Assembly (NCBI RefSeq): GCF_030272615.1 | Contig: NC_081414.1 | Location: 768,006,153 to 768,070,152 of the forward strand | Source of the DNA: Cryptomeria japonica | Lineage: Eukaryota; Streptophyta; Pinopsida; Cupressales; Cupressaceae | Length of the DNA: 64,000 nucleotides | Reading direction: 5' to 3' | Shown: positions 22,230-32,300 of the stretch, piece after piece | How the letters are laid out: every line of letters starts with the position of its first letter | How positions within the stretch are numbered: position 1 is the stretch's first letter | Position numbers and translations under genes: made by a program | Notes under the pieces: model-generated | Database searches by the model: none | What the model was told of the DNA's origin: nothing | What the model saw: the letters and a program-made list of their open reading frames with translations, nothing else

Positions 22230-23989
22230 ATCGCTCCTGTCCCTCAGTGAAGGACGGGAGCTCGTTTTCAAATATCTCATTATTCCTGCAGGGTCCAGAC
22301 AAGTTTCGAGTTGGAAGTGATGGAGAACAACGAGATCTTTCCATTGAATATAAAATGAAGATTTTCATGAGCACAGAAATGCCTCCAGGAGGAAAATCGC
22401 TCCTGTCCCTCAGTGAAGGACCGGAGCTACAAATCAAATTTTGCCTTGTCCTTGCGAGATTTCGACGACTCGAAGATTTTAAAACGTCCAAAGGGAGATG
22501 CTTTACCAAATGAATATAATTTGAGATGCAAAAATGGAGGAGAATGGTCCACAATGCAAAGTTCGCTCCTATCCCTCAGGAAGGGACCAGGGCGAAGTAT
22601 CTTATAGCTCCCGTCCCTCTCCCAGGGACCAGAGCGATGTCCTTCATTAGGCAAAATCCAGGCAAAAACCAAGGCAAGTTTACGTTCAAAAGCAAGAGAA
22701 AGCATGAGATGAACTCATTGAATACAAATTGAAGATTTTAAAACGTCCACAGGGGTCCCAAAAGGCCTAGTTCGCTCCTGTCCCTCAGGAAGGGACCAGA
22801 GCGATTTTTGGTATAAATGATTTTCTGGCTAAGTTACAAGCAATGTTAAGGCATGGACGAATGGAGTGGAGTATGACGAGTCCGTTGAATATAAATTTAG
22901 AACCTGACAAAGTGAAATAAGAGCCACAAAAGGAGGATCGCTCCTGTCCCTCTCCAAGGGACCAGGGCGATATAGTGAATATATTGCTTTTCACTCAAGT
23001 TTGAAGCCGATCCAAGTCAAGACAAGGTGGCAAAGGACATTTCAAGGCGTCTTCATCAAGCACAGGCACTCGAAGGTCATTATAATGGAGAGATTTGCAC
23101 TCTAAGACCTAGATCGCTCCTGTCCCTCTCCAAGGGACCAGGGCGATGTTGGATATATTGGCCACTTCATGCAAGTTTTACGTAAGGACAAGATTTTGCA
23201 GGGTCTTAGAAGGTCCATGGTGCCTTTTGAAGATGGTATACGAAGATTTCAATCGTAAAATAATCACCAAGTTGAACATATGGACCATATCGCTCCTGTC
23301 CCTCTCCAAGGGACCAGGGCGATTTGCTTTGGACTCTTTATTTTGCTTCAAGTTCAAACTAAGTTAAGACTTCACAAGGTTATGCAAGGTTCGAGGCGTT
23401 CTTTGAAGACCACATGCCGAAGTTTTGAACGTCCAAACGTTGCTAGTCAAGCTAAAAAGCTCACATCGCTCCTGTCCTTTGGACAAGGACCAAGGCGATC
23501 TCATCAAAGGCACTCATGTTCCTTCAAAACGAGGCAAGGCAAGGATGAATAAGGTGAAGGACGGCGTTTGGAAGACATCACAACAAGGATCTAAGTTAGA
23601 AGTTGCCAAGGTCAAGGAGAAAACATGGATCGCTCCTGTCCCTCTCCAAGGGACAAGGGCGATGATCCCTTTAAACGTCCAAACACGTCATGAAAACAAA
23701 TGGAACAAGCTTAGAAGGAACGAGCAAGGATGTTATTCACTCTACAATGAAAGATCAAAGGTCGAATAGTGAACGTGAAAATATGGAGATCGCTCCTGTC
23801 CCTCTCCAAGGGACCAGGGCGATAAACATCCAAAAGGCACCCATGAACGCATGCAAGATGATCTAATTCGGAGGACCCATTAAAATGATCGATATTGAAC
23901 GTGGAGATGAAGGAGTTGAACGTAAAAAATGCAAAAATCACGACCAAATCATGGATCGCTCCTGTCCCTCTCCAAGGGACCAGGGCGAT
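22230..23989 (+). repeat. Hairpin-repeat array, 12 units (B, 5' LTR)
   Basis: Units begin near 22230, 22396, 22562, 22608, 22771, 22937, 23111, 23288, 23464, 23627, 23787 and 23952. The typical unit folds as outer arms ATCGCTC/GGGCGAT, a 2x2 internal loop, inner arms GTCCCT/AGGGAC and a loop of about 5 nt. Spacing is 160-177 bp apart from one 46-bp step. Copy A has 8 units and the 3' LTR of B has 12. The array lies in U3 upstream of the first promoter. It is absent from transcripts starting in the 5' LTR but included in the 3' part of the genomic RNA. Confidence 0.92.
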
Positions 23990-24314
23990 GAGGTACGTCC
24001 CTTTCATTTTCATAATATTGGCGCCAAATAAACAATTCGAATTTCCTTAAAATGCTAAGTTCGATAAAATTGAAAATCTAATTTAAACTAGCATTTAATA
24101 TGGCGTTGATCCTTTATTAATTATTTTGCCTATATTAAAATCGAAATTTGCAAAAAAAAACGTAAGGCATTTAATAATTAATTAATTAATTAATAAAAAT
24201 CGCATGGAGCGCTCATTTAAGGGAGGTCGGCCTTTTTGTTTTATTTAAATCATTTAAAATCATTAAAAAATTGTTTTATATCCTCAAGTCGGCCTAAGGA
24301 ATGAATGCAATGCA

Positions 24315-24330
24315 AGCGCTATATATGGAG
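24315..24330 (+). promoter_or_regulatory. First LTR promoter, TATA box (B, 5' LTR)
   Basis: AGCGCTATATATGGAGG lies just downstream of the hairpin array and about 620 bp before the ORF start. It is conserved in position in A (5119), in the B 3' LTR (about 39897) and, as GCGCCCTATAAAGG, in C. Confidence 0.6.
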
Positions 24331-24720
24331 GGTGAGAACTATTATTGTCATATCATTATTTTTATCCTTCATGCGAATTAAGGAGAAGCGAAGATAGTGC
24401 GAAGTATTTCATGTGTGGTGCGAATTTAATCCAAAGGTGGCGCTAGTCTATCAAAGGGTGGTGCGATATTTGAAGACTTCATTGGAGCGAATTTGCCAAG
24501 GATCGAAGACCACGTCAAAGGGGCGAGACTTGGAAGATTTGTTTGGGCGAACTTGAAGGTCCATTTGAGCGAATTGTCAGAGGTGCAATTGAGGATCGCG
24601 TTTAATCCAAGGGTGGCGAAGTGGATTTTCTTGAGGAGATAACATTGAAGACTATTTATACCTCAATTTTGCCTAGGCGATCTTTTCCTTTTTGCATTAT
24701 AGAGTTAGCTCTCTATTGAG

Positions 24721-24935
24721 GTATGGCGATTTGATTTTATTGTTTTATTCATTCATCGTCATATTTTAAATTTTGAATTTTGATTTTTTGAATCTCTTAG
24801 CTCAATCATCGTTGTTTTTTAGGAAATGATAACTCTAGAGACTTATCATGACGTTTCCTAAAAAAAAAAAAATTTCTCTCTCTAATCAACGTTATTCATC
24901 GCAAAATCTAGACCTTATATTGAAATGTTGTGTAG
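24721..24935 (+). other. Probable 5'-UTR intron of the LTR ORF
   Basis: A donor-like GAG|GTATGG at 24720/24721 and an acceptor-like TTGTGTAG at 24935 bracket 215 bp. The acceptor ends two bases before the ATG. Copy A has the same sites. In the much more diverged element C, AAG|GTATGT and CTTTTGTAG|GTAT occur at the same relative place (242 bp), which supports splicing. No transcript evidence is available here. Confidence 0.5.
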
Positions 24936-24937
24936 GT

Positions 24938-27900
24938 ATGGCGACCCCGAAGGCGGGAGCATCCACCAGCCGCTCAGCTCTCATGAAAGAAGATCAGAAG
25001 ACCGAAGAGGTGGAGACCAAGATCGTGTCGAAGTGGAGCAACATTGGAGATACAAACTTGGGGAACTTTAGCATGAAGAAGTTTCGAGAGGTCCCCTACA
25101 TTGGCAATCCATCACCTGTCGCCCGGAGAATAATAGAGAGTGGCATCATTAAGGCAGCAGGTTTTCCTCCAACTATTCAGTGCCACGAATTGATGATCGA
25201 GTGTGCCCGTCACTACAATCCACAGTCCAGGACAATTGTGTCCAATGAGGGAAACACTTTGGCGTACCTTTCAGAGGAAGCTATAAGTGAAGCTTTCCAT
25301 CTTCCAGAGCACAGGGACATGATATATAAGAGCATTGAAGGAGCCAGATCAGTGTACGATGATGATCCAGATGCTTGCTTAAGCATAATCAATAAGAACT
25401 GGCTACTTAAGAGTCGTCCCCGTCTAAGCAAGGTACCGAACACACCGCACCGGATTGATTTCCAGGAGGAATACAGAGATTTGATTACTATGCTCAACCG
25501 AGTTACAAGAGCACCTCATGCCTTCTATTTTGAGAAGTGGATGTTTTACTTCATCCAGGTGATTGTTCAAGGAAAGGGTACGATACATTGGGCTAGAATA
25601 ATTAGCCATTGCTTAGACGTACAGTTGAGGAGACTCAGGGCTTCTAAGTCCTTCCACATGAGTTCATACGTCATCTATGCTTTGATCAGGAGTGTTGAGT
25701 ACGCAGGACTACCTCACAGAGGAGTGATTGGAAGAGGACCCGGCGAGGTCAGAGCTTGTGATTCCTATGCCTACTTGCATCATCTGCCAGGAAAAAACTA
25801 CAAGTTAGTTAATGATACCTTCACGATGAACATCACAAGGACGTTGCAAGGAGGGATTCACAACAGGTTATCTCAGGATGCCCAGGAATTCATCAAGAGG
25901 TACGGTGCTTGGTTCATTCAGTTTCCCAAGTTCACTTACATTAGAGTGCATGGATGTCCTTTACCTCCATACATGTTGCCGAGGTATCCGACAGACAGAA
26001 TTGTGTTACTTGAGGTAACAAGGCAGTTGGCAGCGTATGTGAAGGCATTCAGACACAGACATCAGAATGGAGTTCAGGTACCTATTATTTTGGGTAATTC
26101 AGTTGAGGTATGTCCTAATGTCTTAGCCATGGATGACGCAGAGAAGGAGTTAGCCTTGTATTCTTTTTCATCTTTTGCTTGGAGAAATAGTTTTGATCCA
26201 CATGGACATTTAGAGGAGACAGTCGGTAGAAGATTTAAACATGAGCACCAAATTGAAGATTTTATGATGAACCTCCTAGATGATCTTGAAGTGAAACGAA
26301 AGATACATTCTAGATTGCCTTTGGATTTCATCAGGAAATGCAGGATTTACAGAGTGGCCGACCAAGCTCAGGACAATGGCAGGCACATCCAGTCTTCCTA
26401 TGATAGAGAAAGCAAAACAATAAGGTTGGATTGGAATGAGCCCGAGGCCGTGGATTTAGATGATTTGATGGCACCAGTTTTCTCTTGTACTCGCAGATGG
26501 GTAGACGTTCAGCATCAGAAGTTGAGAGAACAAGGCATAGCTATGTCTTTTACTTTGGAAGAGAAACCAGCCGAAGGTGGAGCAAGCGTGAGTGAAGGCA
26601 ATCCTAATCCTAGGAATTCAGGTGAAGGTAACCTTCGATGTGCCAGTGAGGGCAATCTCCATTCGAGAGGTTCGAAGAGAAAGGAAAGATCAGAAAAGAA
26701 AGAGCCTTCCAAGAAAAAGCAAGGTGCCAACAAAGATCAAACACCAGGTACTTCTTCCAGACCAGAGGATAGAACAATTCGAGTGGAAGAGTCCATGGAG
26801 TCGATGGTACAGAATGACAGGCAGGAGGAAGGACAGGCACAGCATGTTTCATCAGATGGATCTCTCCAAGACTATGATTTAGAAGAAGATAATGAAATAA
26901 CATCTCCTCCCAGACAAGAAGAAATAGTACATAAAGAAATTCAAGTTCAAGAGACAAGATCGAATATCCCAGATTGGTTGAAGGAAAGATTGACTAAGGT
27001 GATCGTAGTTGAGGACGAGGACAGTGCAATTGATTTAGAGAGCCTTGTTGGACGTTCACATGTGATAACAGAGAAGAAGAAGGCTACAAAGATGTCCAAG
27101 ATGATTCGAGATGAGACTGGATCTAGAAAACTGCAGATAGCTACACCGGCAGCAGATAAATACGAGGGTGAGATCCTAGCAGAGGATTATGATATACAGA
27201 CTTTTGAGTTAGGACCATCCACAGCAGAGCAAACTTTAGAGGATGCCACCGACACATTTGAAGCATTGAAGGACAAGCTTAGAGAAGAAGTGGAAAAAAA
27301 TAGAAAGCTTGAGAGAGAGAGAGGTGCATGGAGGACATATTTCAGTCACATCAACGAGCCTTTGGGACGTCAGGATCCAGTTAGATCACCAGTGCAGGCA
27401 TTGCCCCTTCAATCGATCAATGAAGCAGAAAGATTCAGGAACCTGGTCCAGCGTACATGTAGTTGGATGGATAGATCTCATACAGTGGCCATAGAGTTTG
27501 TTACAAGGATGACGAAGATTATTCATCAGGCTATCCAAGTTCTTGAGATAATCCACAGATTGATGGTAACAGTAGCTGCATTTGCCCATACCAAGGACAT
27601 TATCATCCCTGTCTTGAAAGTAATAAGACATACATCCAGAAGTATTTTAGCGCAGGAGAGGATCTTGGAAGGTGATTCTCACAGTTTGTTCCAGTGGTCA
27701 ACCTTACTCCATATAAAGAGTGTTCTCTTCGAGGACATCAGTGTTAGATGTGGTCAAGTTGAGGAGGTGATCAATCCGATCCAGGACAGAGTATTTGAGG
27801 TACTTCGTACCATTCTTAGCAGAAGGATCGAGGTCGAGACAGATGTGGATATACAAGAATTTGAGGATAGAATCAAGATCATCTTTCGCAAGGACGCAGA

Positions 27901-28159
27901 TGTTACAGATGAACAGTATGATCAGATGTACGCCACCATGCTCCTGATTGATAGAACGAAGGAACTTGAACCTACTTGGGATGCAGCTCTTCTAGATGCA
28001 TTCGATCAGATCATCCACTTAGAAGAGAGTATCAAGAATCTTCCCGAGATTCCAATCACAGAAATCGAAGGAATCGTGACAAAATTCATTGCATATGCTA
28101 AGAAAGAGAATTGGAAAGGGAATAAGATTCTAGATGAAAGGTTGTTACAGATGACATGA
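24938..28159 (+). CDS. LTR-encoded protein of unknown function, 1,073 aa (intact copy)
   Basis: A complete frame inside U3 of the 5' LTR. I chose the ATG at 24938 (MATPKAGAS) because A begins there, C begins with a matching MTTPKASGS and a probable splice acceptor lies just before it; the frame is open 30 codons further up through a poly-A run not shared as coding. Residues 1-550 form a globular, folded-looking region with conserved blocks SKWSNIGDTNLGNF, KAAGFPPTIQCHELMIECAR, MFYFIQVIVQGKG, MNITRTLQGGIHNRLS and YMLPRYPTDRIVLLEVTRQL. Around 580-595 there is a basic, NLS-like segment (KRKERSEKKEPSKKKQ) after two GNL/SEGN repeats. Acidic and helical, coiled-coil-like parts (about 770-795) follow. 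I see no signal peptide, membrane span, or gag, pol or env motif. Homologous ORFs in A, C and D at the same LTR position imply a conserved role. A nuclear, nucleic-acid- or chromatin-related accessory function is a guess only. Confidence 0.85.
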   Translation: MATPKAGASTSRSALMKEDQKTEEVETKIVSKWSNIGDTNLGNFSMKKFREVPYIGNPSPVARRIIESGIIKAAGFPPTIQCHELMIECARHYNPQSRTIVSNEGNTLAYLSEEAISEAFHLPEHRDMIYKSIEGARSVYDDDPDACLSIINKNWLLKSRPRLSKVPNTPHRIDFQEEYRDLITMLNRVTRAPHAFYFEKWMFYFIQVIVQGKGTIHWARIISHCLDVQLRRLRASKSFHMSSYVIYALIRSVEYAGLPHRGVIGRGPGEVRACDSYAYLHHLPGKNYKLVNDTFTMNITRTLQGGIHNRLSQDAQEFIKRYGAWFIQFPKFTYIRVHGCPLPPYMLPRYPTDRIVLLEVTRQLAAYVKAFRHRHQNGVQVPIILGNSVEVCPNVLAMDDAEKELALYSFSSFAWRNSFDPHGHLEETVGRRFKHEHQIEDFMMNLLDDLEVKRKIHSRLPLDFIRKCRIYRVADQAQDNGRHIQSSYDRESKTIRLDWNEPEAVDLDDLMAPVFSCTRRWVDVQHQKLREQGIAMSFTLEEKPAEGGASVSEGNPNPRNSGEGNLRCASEGNLHSRGSKRKERSEKKEPSKKKQGANKDQTPGTSSRPEDRTIRVEESMESMVQNDRQEEGQAQHVSSDGSLQDYDLEEDNEITSPPRQEEIVHKEIQVQETRSNIPDWLKERLTKVIVVEDEDSAIDLESLVGRSHVITEKKKATKMSKMIRDETGSRKLQIATPAADKYEGEILAEDYDIQTFELGPSTAEQTLEDATDTFEALKDKLREEVEKNRKLERERGAWRTYFSHINEPLGRQDPVRSPVQALPLQSINEAERFRNLVQRTCSWMDRSHTVAIEFVTRMTKIIHQAIQVLEIIHRLMVTVAAFAHTKDIIIPVLKVIRHTSRSILAQERILEGDSHSLFQWSTLLHIKSVLFEDISVRCGQVEEVINPIQDRVFEVLRTILSRRIEVETDVDIQEFEDRIKIIFRKDADVTDEQYDQMYATMLLIDRTKELEPTWDAALLDAFDQIIHLEESIKNLPEIPITEIEGIVTKFIAYAKKENWKGNKILDERLLQMT

Positions 28160-28261
28160 CATCTTATTTCTCATTGGTTGATACCTCCTAGGTTTTTGTG
28201 CCAAATTTAATATTTGGCTATGTATTTAATATTGTTCAGTAAAAAGGAGGTCATTTGTAAC

Positions 28262-28351
28262 AAACCCTAATTAGGGTTTAGGTGTCATGATCTTGTCCGT
28301 TGATTTACTTTCAATCTGGACCTTTCATTGTAACTGGGGATGCTATATATA
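28262..28351 (+). promoter_or_regulatory. Second LTR promoter (B, 5' LTR): telo-box palindrome plus TATA
   Basis: AAACCCTAATTAGGGTTT (28262-28279) is two facing telo-boxes. GCTATATATACCCCC (TATA at about 28343-28351) follows 64 bp later. This is the natural place for the promoter of the genomic RNA, with transcription expected near 28380. Confidence 0.65.
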
Positions 28352-28504
28352 CCCCCATTTTTCATTTCATTGAGGGGATAATAATAGTAATAGTTGATGT
28401 AATAGAGAAGAGAGATTAAAGTTAGAAGCAATTTTATTTTGTAGCAAGATTGAGTCTTGAAGAGAGAACTTCAAGCAATTGTTGTACATGATGACTTGGA
28501 AATC

Positions 28505-28510
28505 AATAAA
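28505..28510 (+). terminator. Poly(A) signal in the R region (5' LTR copy)
   Basis: AATAAA in the phrase AAATCAATAAAATATTG, about 125 nt after the inferred RNA start. In the 3' LTR the same signal (about 44087) would end the genomic RNA and also the LTR ORF mRNA. Confidence 0.5.
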
Positions 28511-28653
28511 ATATTGAAGTTATGGTGTTTTGTTGCAAATTTCTTGAGTTATCTTCATGGTTGTTTGATACACTTGAATCGTGCTCAATCGAGGTAGTTG
28601 TTAATTTGAAAGACTAAGTGTGAGATTTGATATTTGGTAGGATTCGCAATCCA

Positions 28654-28702
28654 AACCACTAGCTTCTTGCTGATTGTAGGAACGCCTTGCGTGGTCGACT
28701 GG
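28654..28702 (+). other. Conserved U5 block (B, 5' LTR)
   Basis: ACCACTAGCTTCTTGCTG ... GCCTTGCGTGGTCGACTGG, matching the blocks in A, C and D. It lies in the 5' leader of the genomic RNA, upstream of the primer-binding site. Confidence 0.6.
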
Positions 28703-29209
28703 AGAACACTTTGAGTCCTTAATCTTCAATTATCATTGTGTCTTGGATATGTACCTTCGTAGTAGTGTCCTTGGTCTTTGATGCATTGAACATCATTATA
28801 TTACCTTAGAAGATCGCACTAATTTCAATTGAGTTGTTATCTTATGGCAAAATTGAAGTTGGTTGAGTCTTGCCAAATCTCGTCCATGCTAAGTCATTCA
28901 TAGGGTTAGGCTAGATTAGACCTCTTAAACCCTATCCTTTTGCTTTTTTTTTTGAAAGTTCCTTTAGTTTAGTAAAATCTTCGAGCTTTAGAATGCGTAA
29001 GACCCCTTGGAGGAAACAGCAAATCACATCATACCACTAAAAAAGCTTGTCCACACGTGGAGACCCCACTAAAAGAACCTTGGAGTCTACCTAACTGATC
29101 CTTTACGCGAATCTTCAGCAGTTAGAGACTATTTTCTCAAGAGAGGATAAGATGCCTATTGGTATTTTATTCTGTGTATGATTGTGTATAAAATACACGT
29201 CAACAGAAT

Positions 29210-29228
29210 TGGCGCTAGAAGGAGGGCT
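29210..29228 (+). other. Primer-binding site, probably tRNA-Asn
   Basis: TGGCGCTAGAAGGAGGGCT starts four bases after the LTR end. Its reverse complement ends in CTAGCGCCA. From memory this fits the 3' end of plant tRNA-Asn(GUU) plus CCA; a tRNA search would settle it. Confidence 0.7.
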
Positions 29229-29301
29229 CTTAGTTTCCGAAAGTTCGAAGTCCGAAGATTTTGAAAAGAGAAATACATTGCAAGCATGATCATGAAGTAC
29301 G

Positions 29302-32300
29302 ATGGTGTTGCCGAATGAAGGACTGAATCAAGTAGTGCAACCCAATTTGCAAGTAGGCAATACCCAAGAAGACATCATTTCCGAATTGAATCAAGTAGCT
29401 TGGAACGCAAGGAGAAGTCAAGTCGAATATAACCGAGTCAGGATCATCTTAGAGCAAGAGGAAGATAGAGCCGAAGAACATCAAAGGGTCATAGCTAGAG
29501 ATCTTCGCAATCAAAGGAACCTACAATAATCCTTGCAAGACTTCACGCTGGATCGCATTGGTTCATTCTCGCCCGAGAAACATCAAAGGTTGTTGAGGTC
29601 CACACCAGGCATCAAGGATCTAAGTGAACTTCAGTTTACTTCCAAAGCAAAGCGAGTTAAAAGAGAAGACACTCCCAAAGAATTCGAACTAAGATTGGAA
29701 GGATCTCCTGAGTCATCACAAGTTCTTCAAGAGCAAGTTCAAGCGGCGATCCGATCTAGTATCCAGGCAATTTCACAAACAAAGGGCCAAGCTAGTTCAT
29801 CAAGCTCAGCTTCAAAGAGTACAATGGCTCAACGTGCTCCACCTCCACCTCCTCCTCCTCATATACTTAATGGTGCGACGTGGCTAGTCAACAATCCGTC
29901 ACCGTTGGAATTTGCAGTTTATCATGATATGCCGAAGAATCCAGAACACTTTTGTTCCAAGTTCAATGTTAGTGATTTCCATCGCACGGCAGAAGATCAC
30001 ATCAAAATGTTCGAGGACCTTCTTCGTAACAGACAAATTGAATATGGAGATGTGGCATGTAGGCTTTTTCCCTACTCATTGGGAGAAGAGGCATACTTTT
30101 GGTTTATTCATTTGCCTACAGGGTCCATCAGGACTTGGGACGCGATGAAAGACGCATTCATTGCCAAATTTGGCATCCCAACTACACCAGCAGAGTTATA
30201 CAGACAATTTGTTGAAGTTCGAAGGAGAAAGCATGAACCTATTACTTCCTTCAACAACAGATTTCACCGCGCATACACAATGCTACGTCCTCCTTATCTT
30301 ATTGCAGATCCAAGAGAGATTTACTATGGTGCTTTAGACCATCTCACAGCTATGTTCGTAAGGACGCATCCAACTCCGAATGATCTAAATGCGGCCTATG
30401 CAAAGGCCATTGAAGTAGGTAAGCACATGGGGCAAAACATCACTGGGCCACTTCTTCACATGGGACCTGTCGCAGCACCGAACCAGATGCAGGCAGTTGG
30501 TACGGCCTTGGCCAACCAAACTCCAGTCATGAATCCAATTCCACAGGCAACTTATCCGAGCATACAACCGGCAAATCAGTTGGTCCTTCACCCAGGAGCT
30601 CCAATTTCTCAAGCTCCACCTGCGCAACCTGTGTACCTGCAAAATGCCACAAATTCGTCATGGACACAAGAAGAAAAAGATGAAATGAAAGAGTTGATCG
30701 AACAAGTCAAGAAGCTATCAACTGAGGTCACTCACCTAAGGAACCAGAATAATCAACTCCAAAGCATGCAAAGAATCAATCACAACCAAAATTTCCAAGG
30801 GAATAATAATCAAGGATTTAGAAACAATTATCAAGGAAATAACAATCAAGGTTTCCAGAGAAGACCATGGAATACAGCTCCGAACAATGGAAATGTGGTG
30901 ACACCCTTGGACAATCCGCCAAATTCGCAAAGTCAAGAGAACCCCTCTTCAAGCAAAGTGTTTTTAGCCGAAGCAGCCTTGTCCAGTTGGTGCAGACTCC
31001 ACAACACGAACCAACATTCTGAGTTGCAGTGTCCTGAGTTCAAGATTGCAGCCGACATTTTTCAACAGGAGATGCGTACCACTAATCCACCTGAAAATCC
31101 TCCCACCACAGGATATGAAATTGTTCCAACCATGCAATATGGTCAAGCCATGATCGTTGAAACCTGTAGATATTCACAAGAAGAAATTAGTCAAGTGCAA
31201 AATGGAAGATTTCCTCCAGAGTCAGCCAATGGACCGATGGTACCACCAGGATCCCAGTTTCCGCCAACATCTGCAAATGGACCTGTAGAGGATTCAGAAT
31301 ACTACTTCCCACCATTGAACGACAGTGTCCTAGTAGAAGGAATAAAGGAAGTGTTCCATCAATCATCAGGAGGAGTGAACCAAAGAGTATATCACAGGAA
31401 TCAGAGGAATCCTGAACCGTTAACAACGTCGATTCCTCCAAATAATTTCTCAACTCCGCCGGATCCCCAAGCTAGCAATGTTCCAGAATATCCACAGAAC
31501 ACCCAAGAATATAGACAAAGGAATATTTCACCTCCCGCGGGAAATGAAATGAAAAGATTGGCCGCCTTAGTGTTAGATGAACTCAAGAAAGTTAAGATAA
31601 GTCTACCACTCTATGAGTTGCTCAAAGTGTCAGAAATTAAAGAGGCAGTGATCAATAGTTTGAGTGAACCTAGTACAACAAGGTCAAATGTTCAAGCCAC
31701 TATCAACATGACTCAAGAGGAAGGCGATTCCCAAGAACAATCCGAACAAAATGAATGCATGGTTCAAACTATAACCTTCCCAGCTAAAAAGGAAGATATG
31801 TTGGAAGGAAAAGTATTACTAAAAAGGGGTGAGACCAGGAAAGCTCAGCCTACAGTCAAAGAGAACCTCACCACTAACTTGGTTCTTCCCGAAAAGGAAG
31901 TCGCAATCAAGAAAGATGTGGTTAAAAAGGGAAAATCTACAAACAAAGCCAGTCACTCGAAAGAGGAGAGCCCAGCAAAGGATGATCATTCAAAGATTAA
32001 TCAAGTCAAACATCAAGAATTAAGTGAGGAAACTTCAGCTACTTCTCAAGGGAAAGACGAACCGGCCCCGTTCCTGTTATCAGTTAGAATATTTGGAAAA
32101 TTATTACACAATTGCCTTTATGATTCCGGAGCCTCAAGCAATGTCATGCCCCTGGTTGTTTGTCAAAGACTTGGAATAACTCCCGCTCCTACCAAGAGGA
32201 AGGTCACTCAGCTTGACAAGACAGAAGTTCCAGTCATGGGAGAATTGAACAACATTCACATGCAATTGGCCGCAGATCCAAGAGTCCAGAATTTCATAAA

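Larger units (their letters stand above)
21789..29205 (+). repeat. 5' LTR of element B (7,417 bp)
   Basis: Starts TGTTGTGACC and ends TACACGTCAACA. From the TATA box at 28343 and the poly(A) signal at 28505 I infer U3 as about 21789-28378, R as about 28379-28530 and U5 to 29205. U3 is thus about 6.6 kb and holds the hairpin array, a first promoter and the ORF. Confidence 0.93.

Noticed and set aside
22247-22732. Overlapping open frames on both strands in the hairpin array (also in A and the B 3' LTR)
   Set aside because: They read through the repeats in several frames, giving the same short phrases (LLSLSEGP, GPWERDRS). They are by-products of the palindromes, not genes.
22230-23989. Regularly spaced palindromic repeats resembling a CRISPR array
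   Set aside because: The genome is a plant, the spacers are partly similar to each other and much too long (about 130 bp), there are no cas genes, and the array is part of an LTR duplicated at both ends of a retrotransposon.
24848-24937. Upstream ATG giving 30 extra residues to the LTR ORF
   Set aside because: It runs through a poly-A tract of variable length in the probable intron. C starts at the counterpart of 24938, and A matches B only from 24938 onward as an ORF start.
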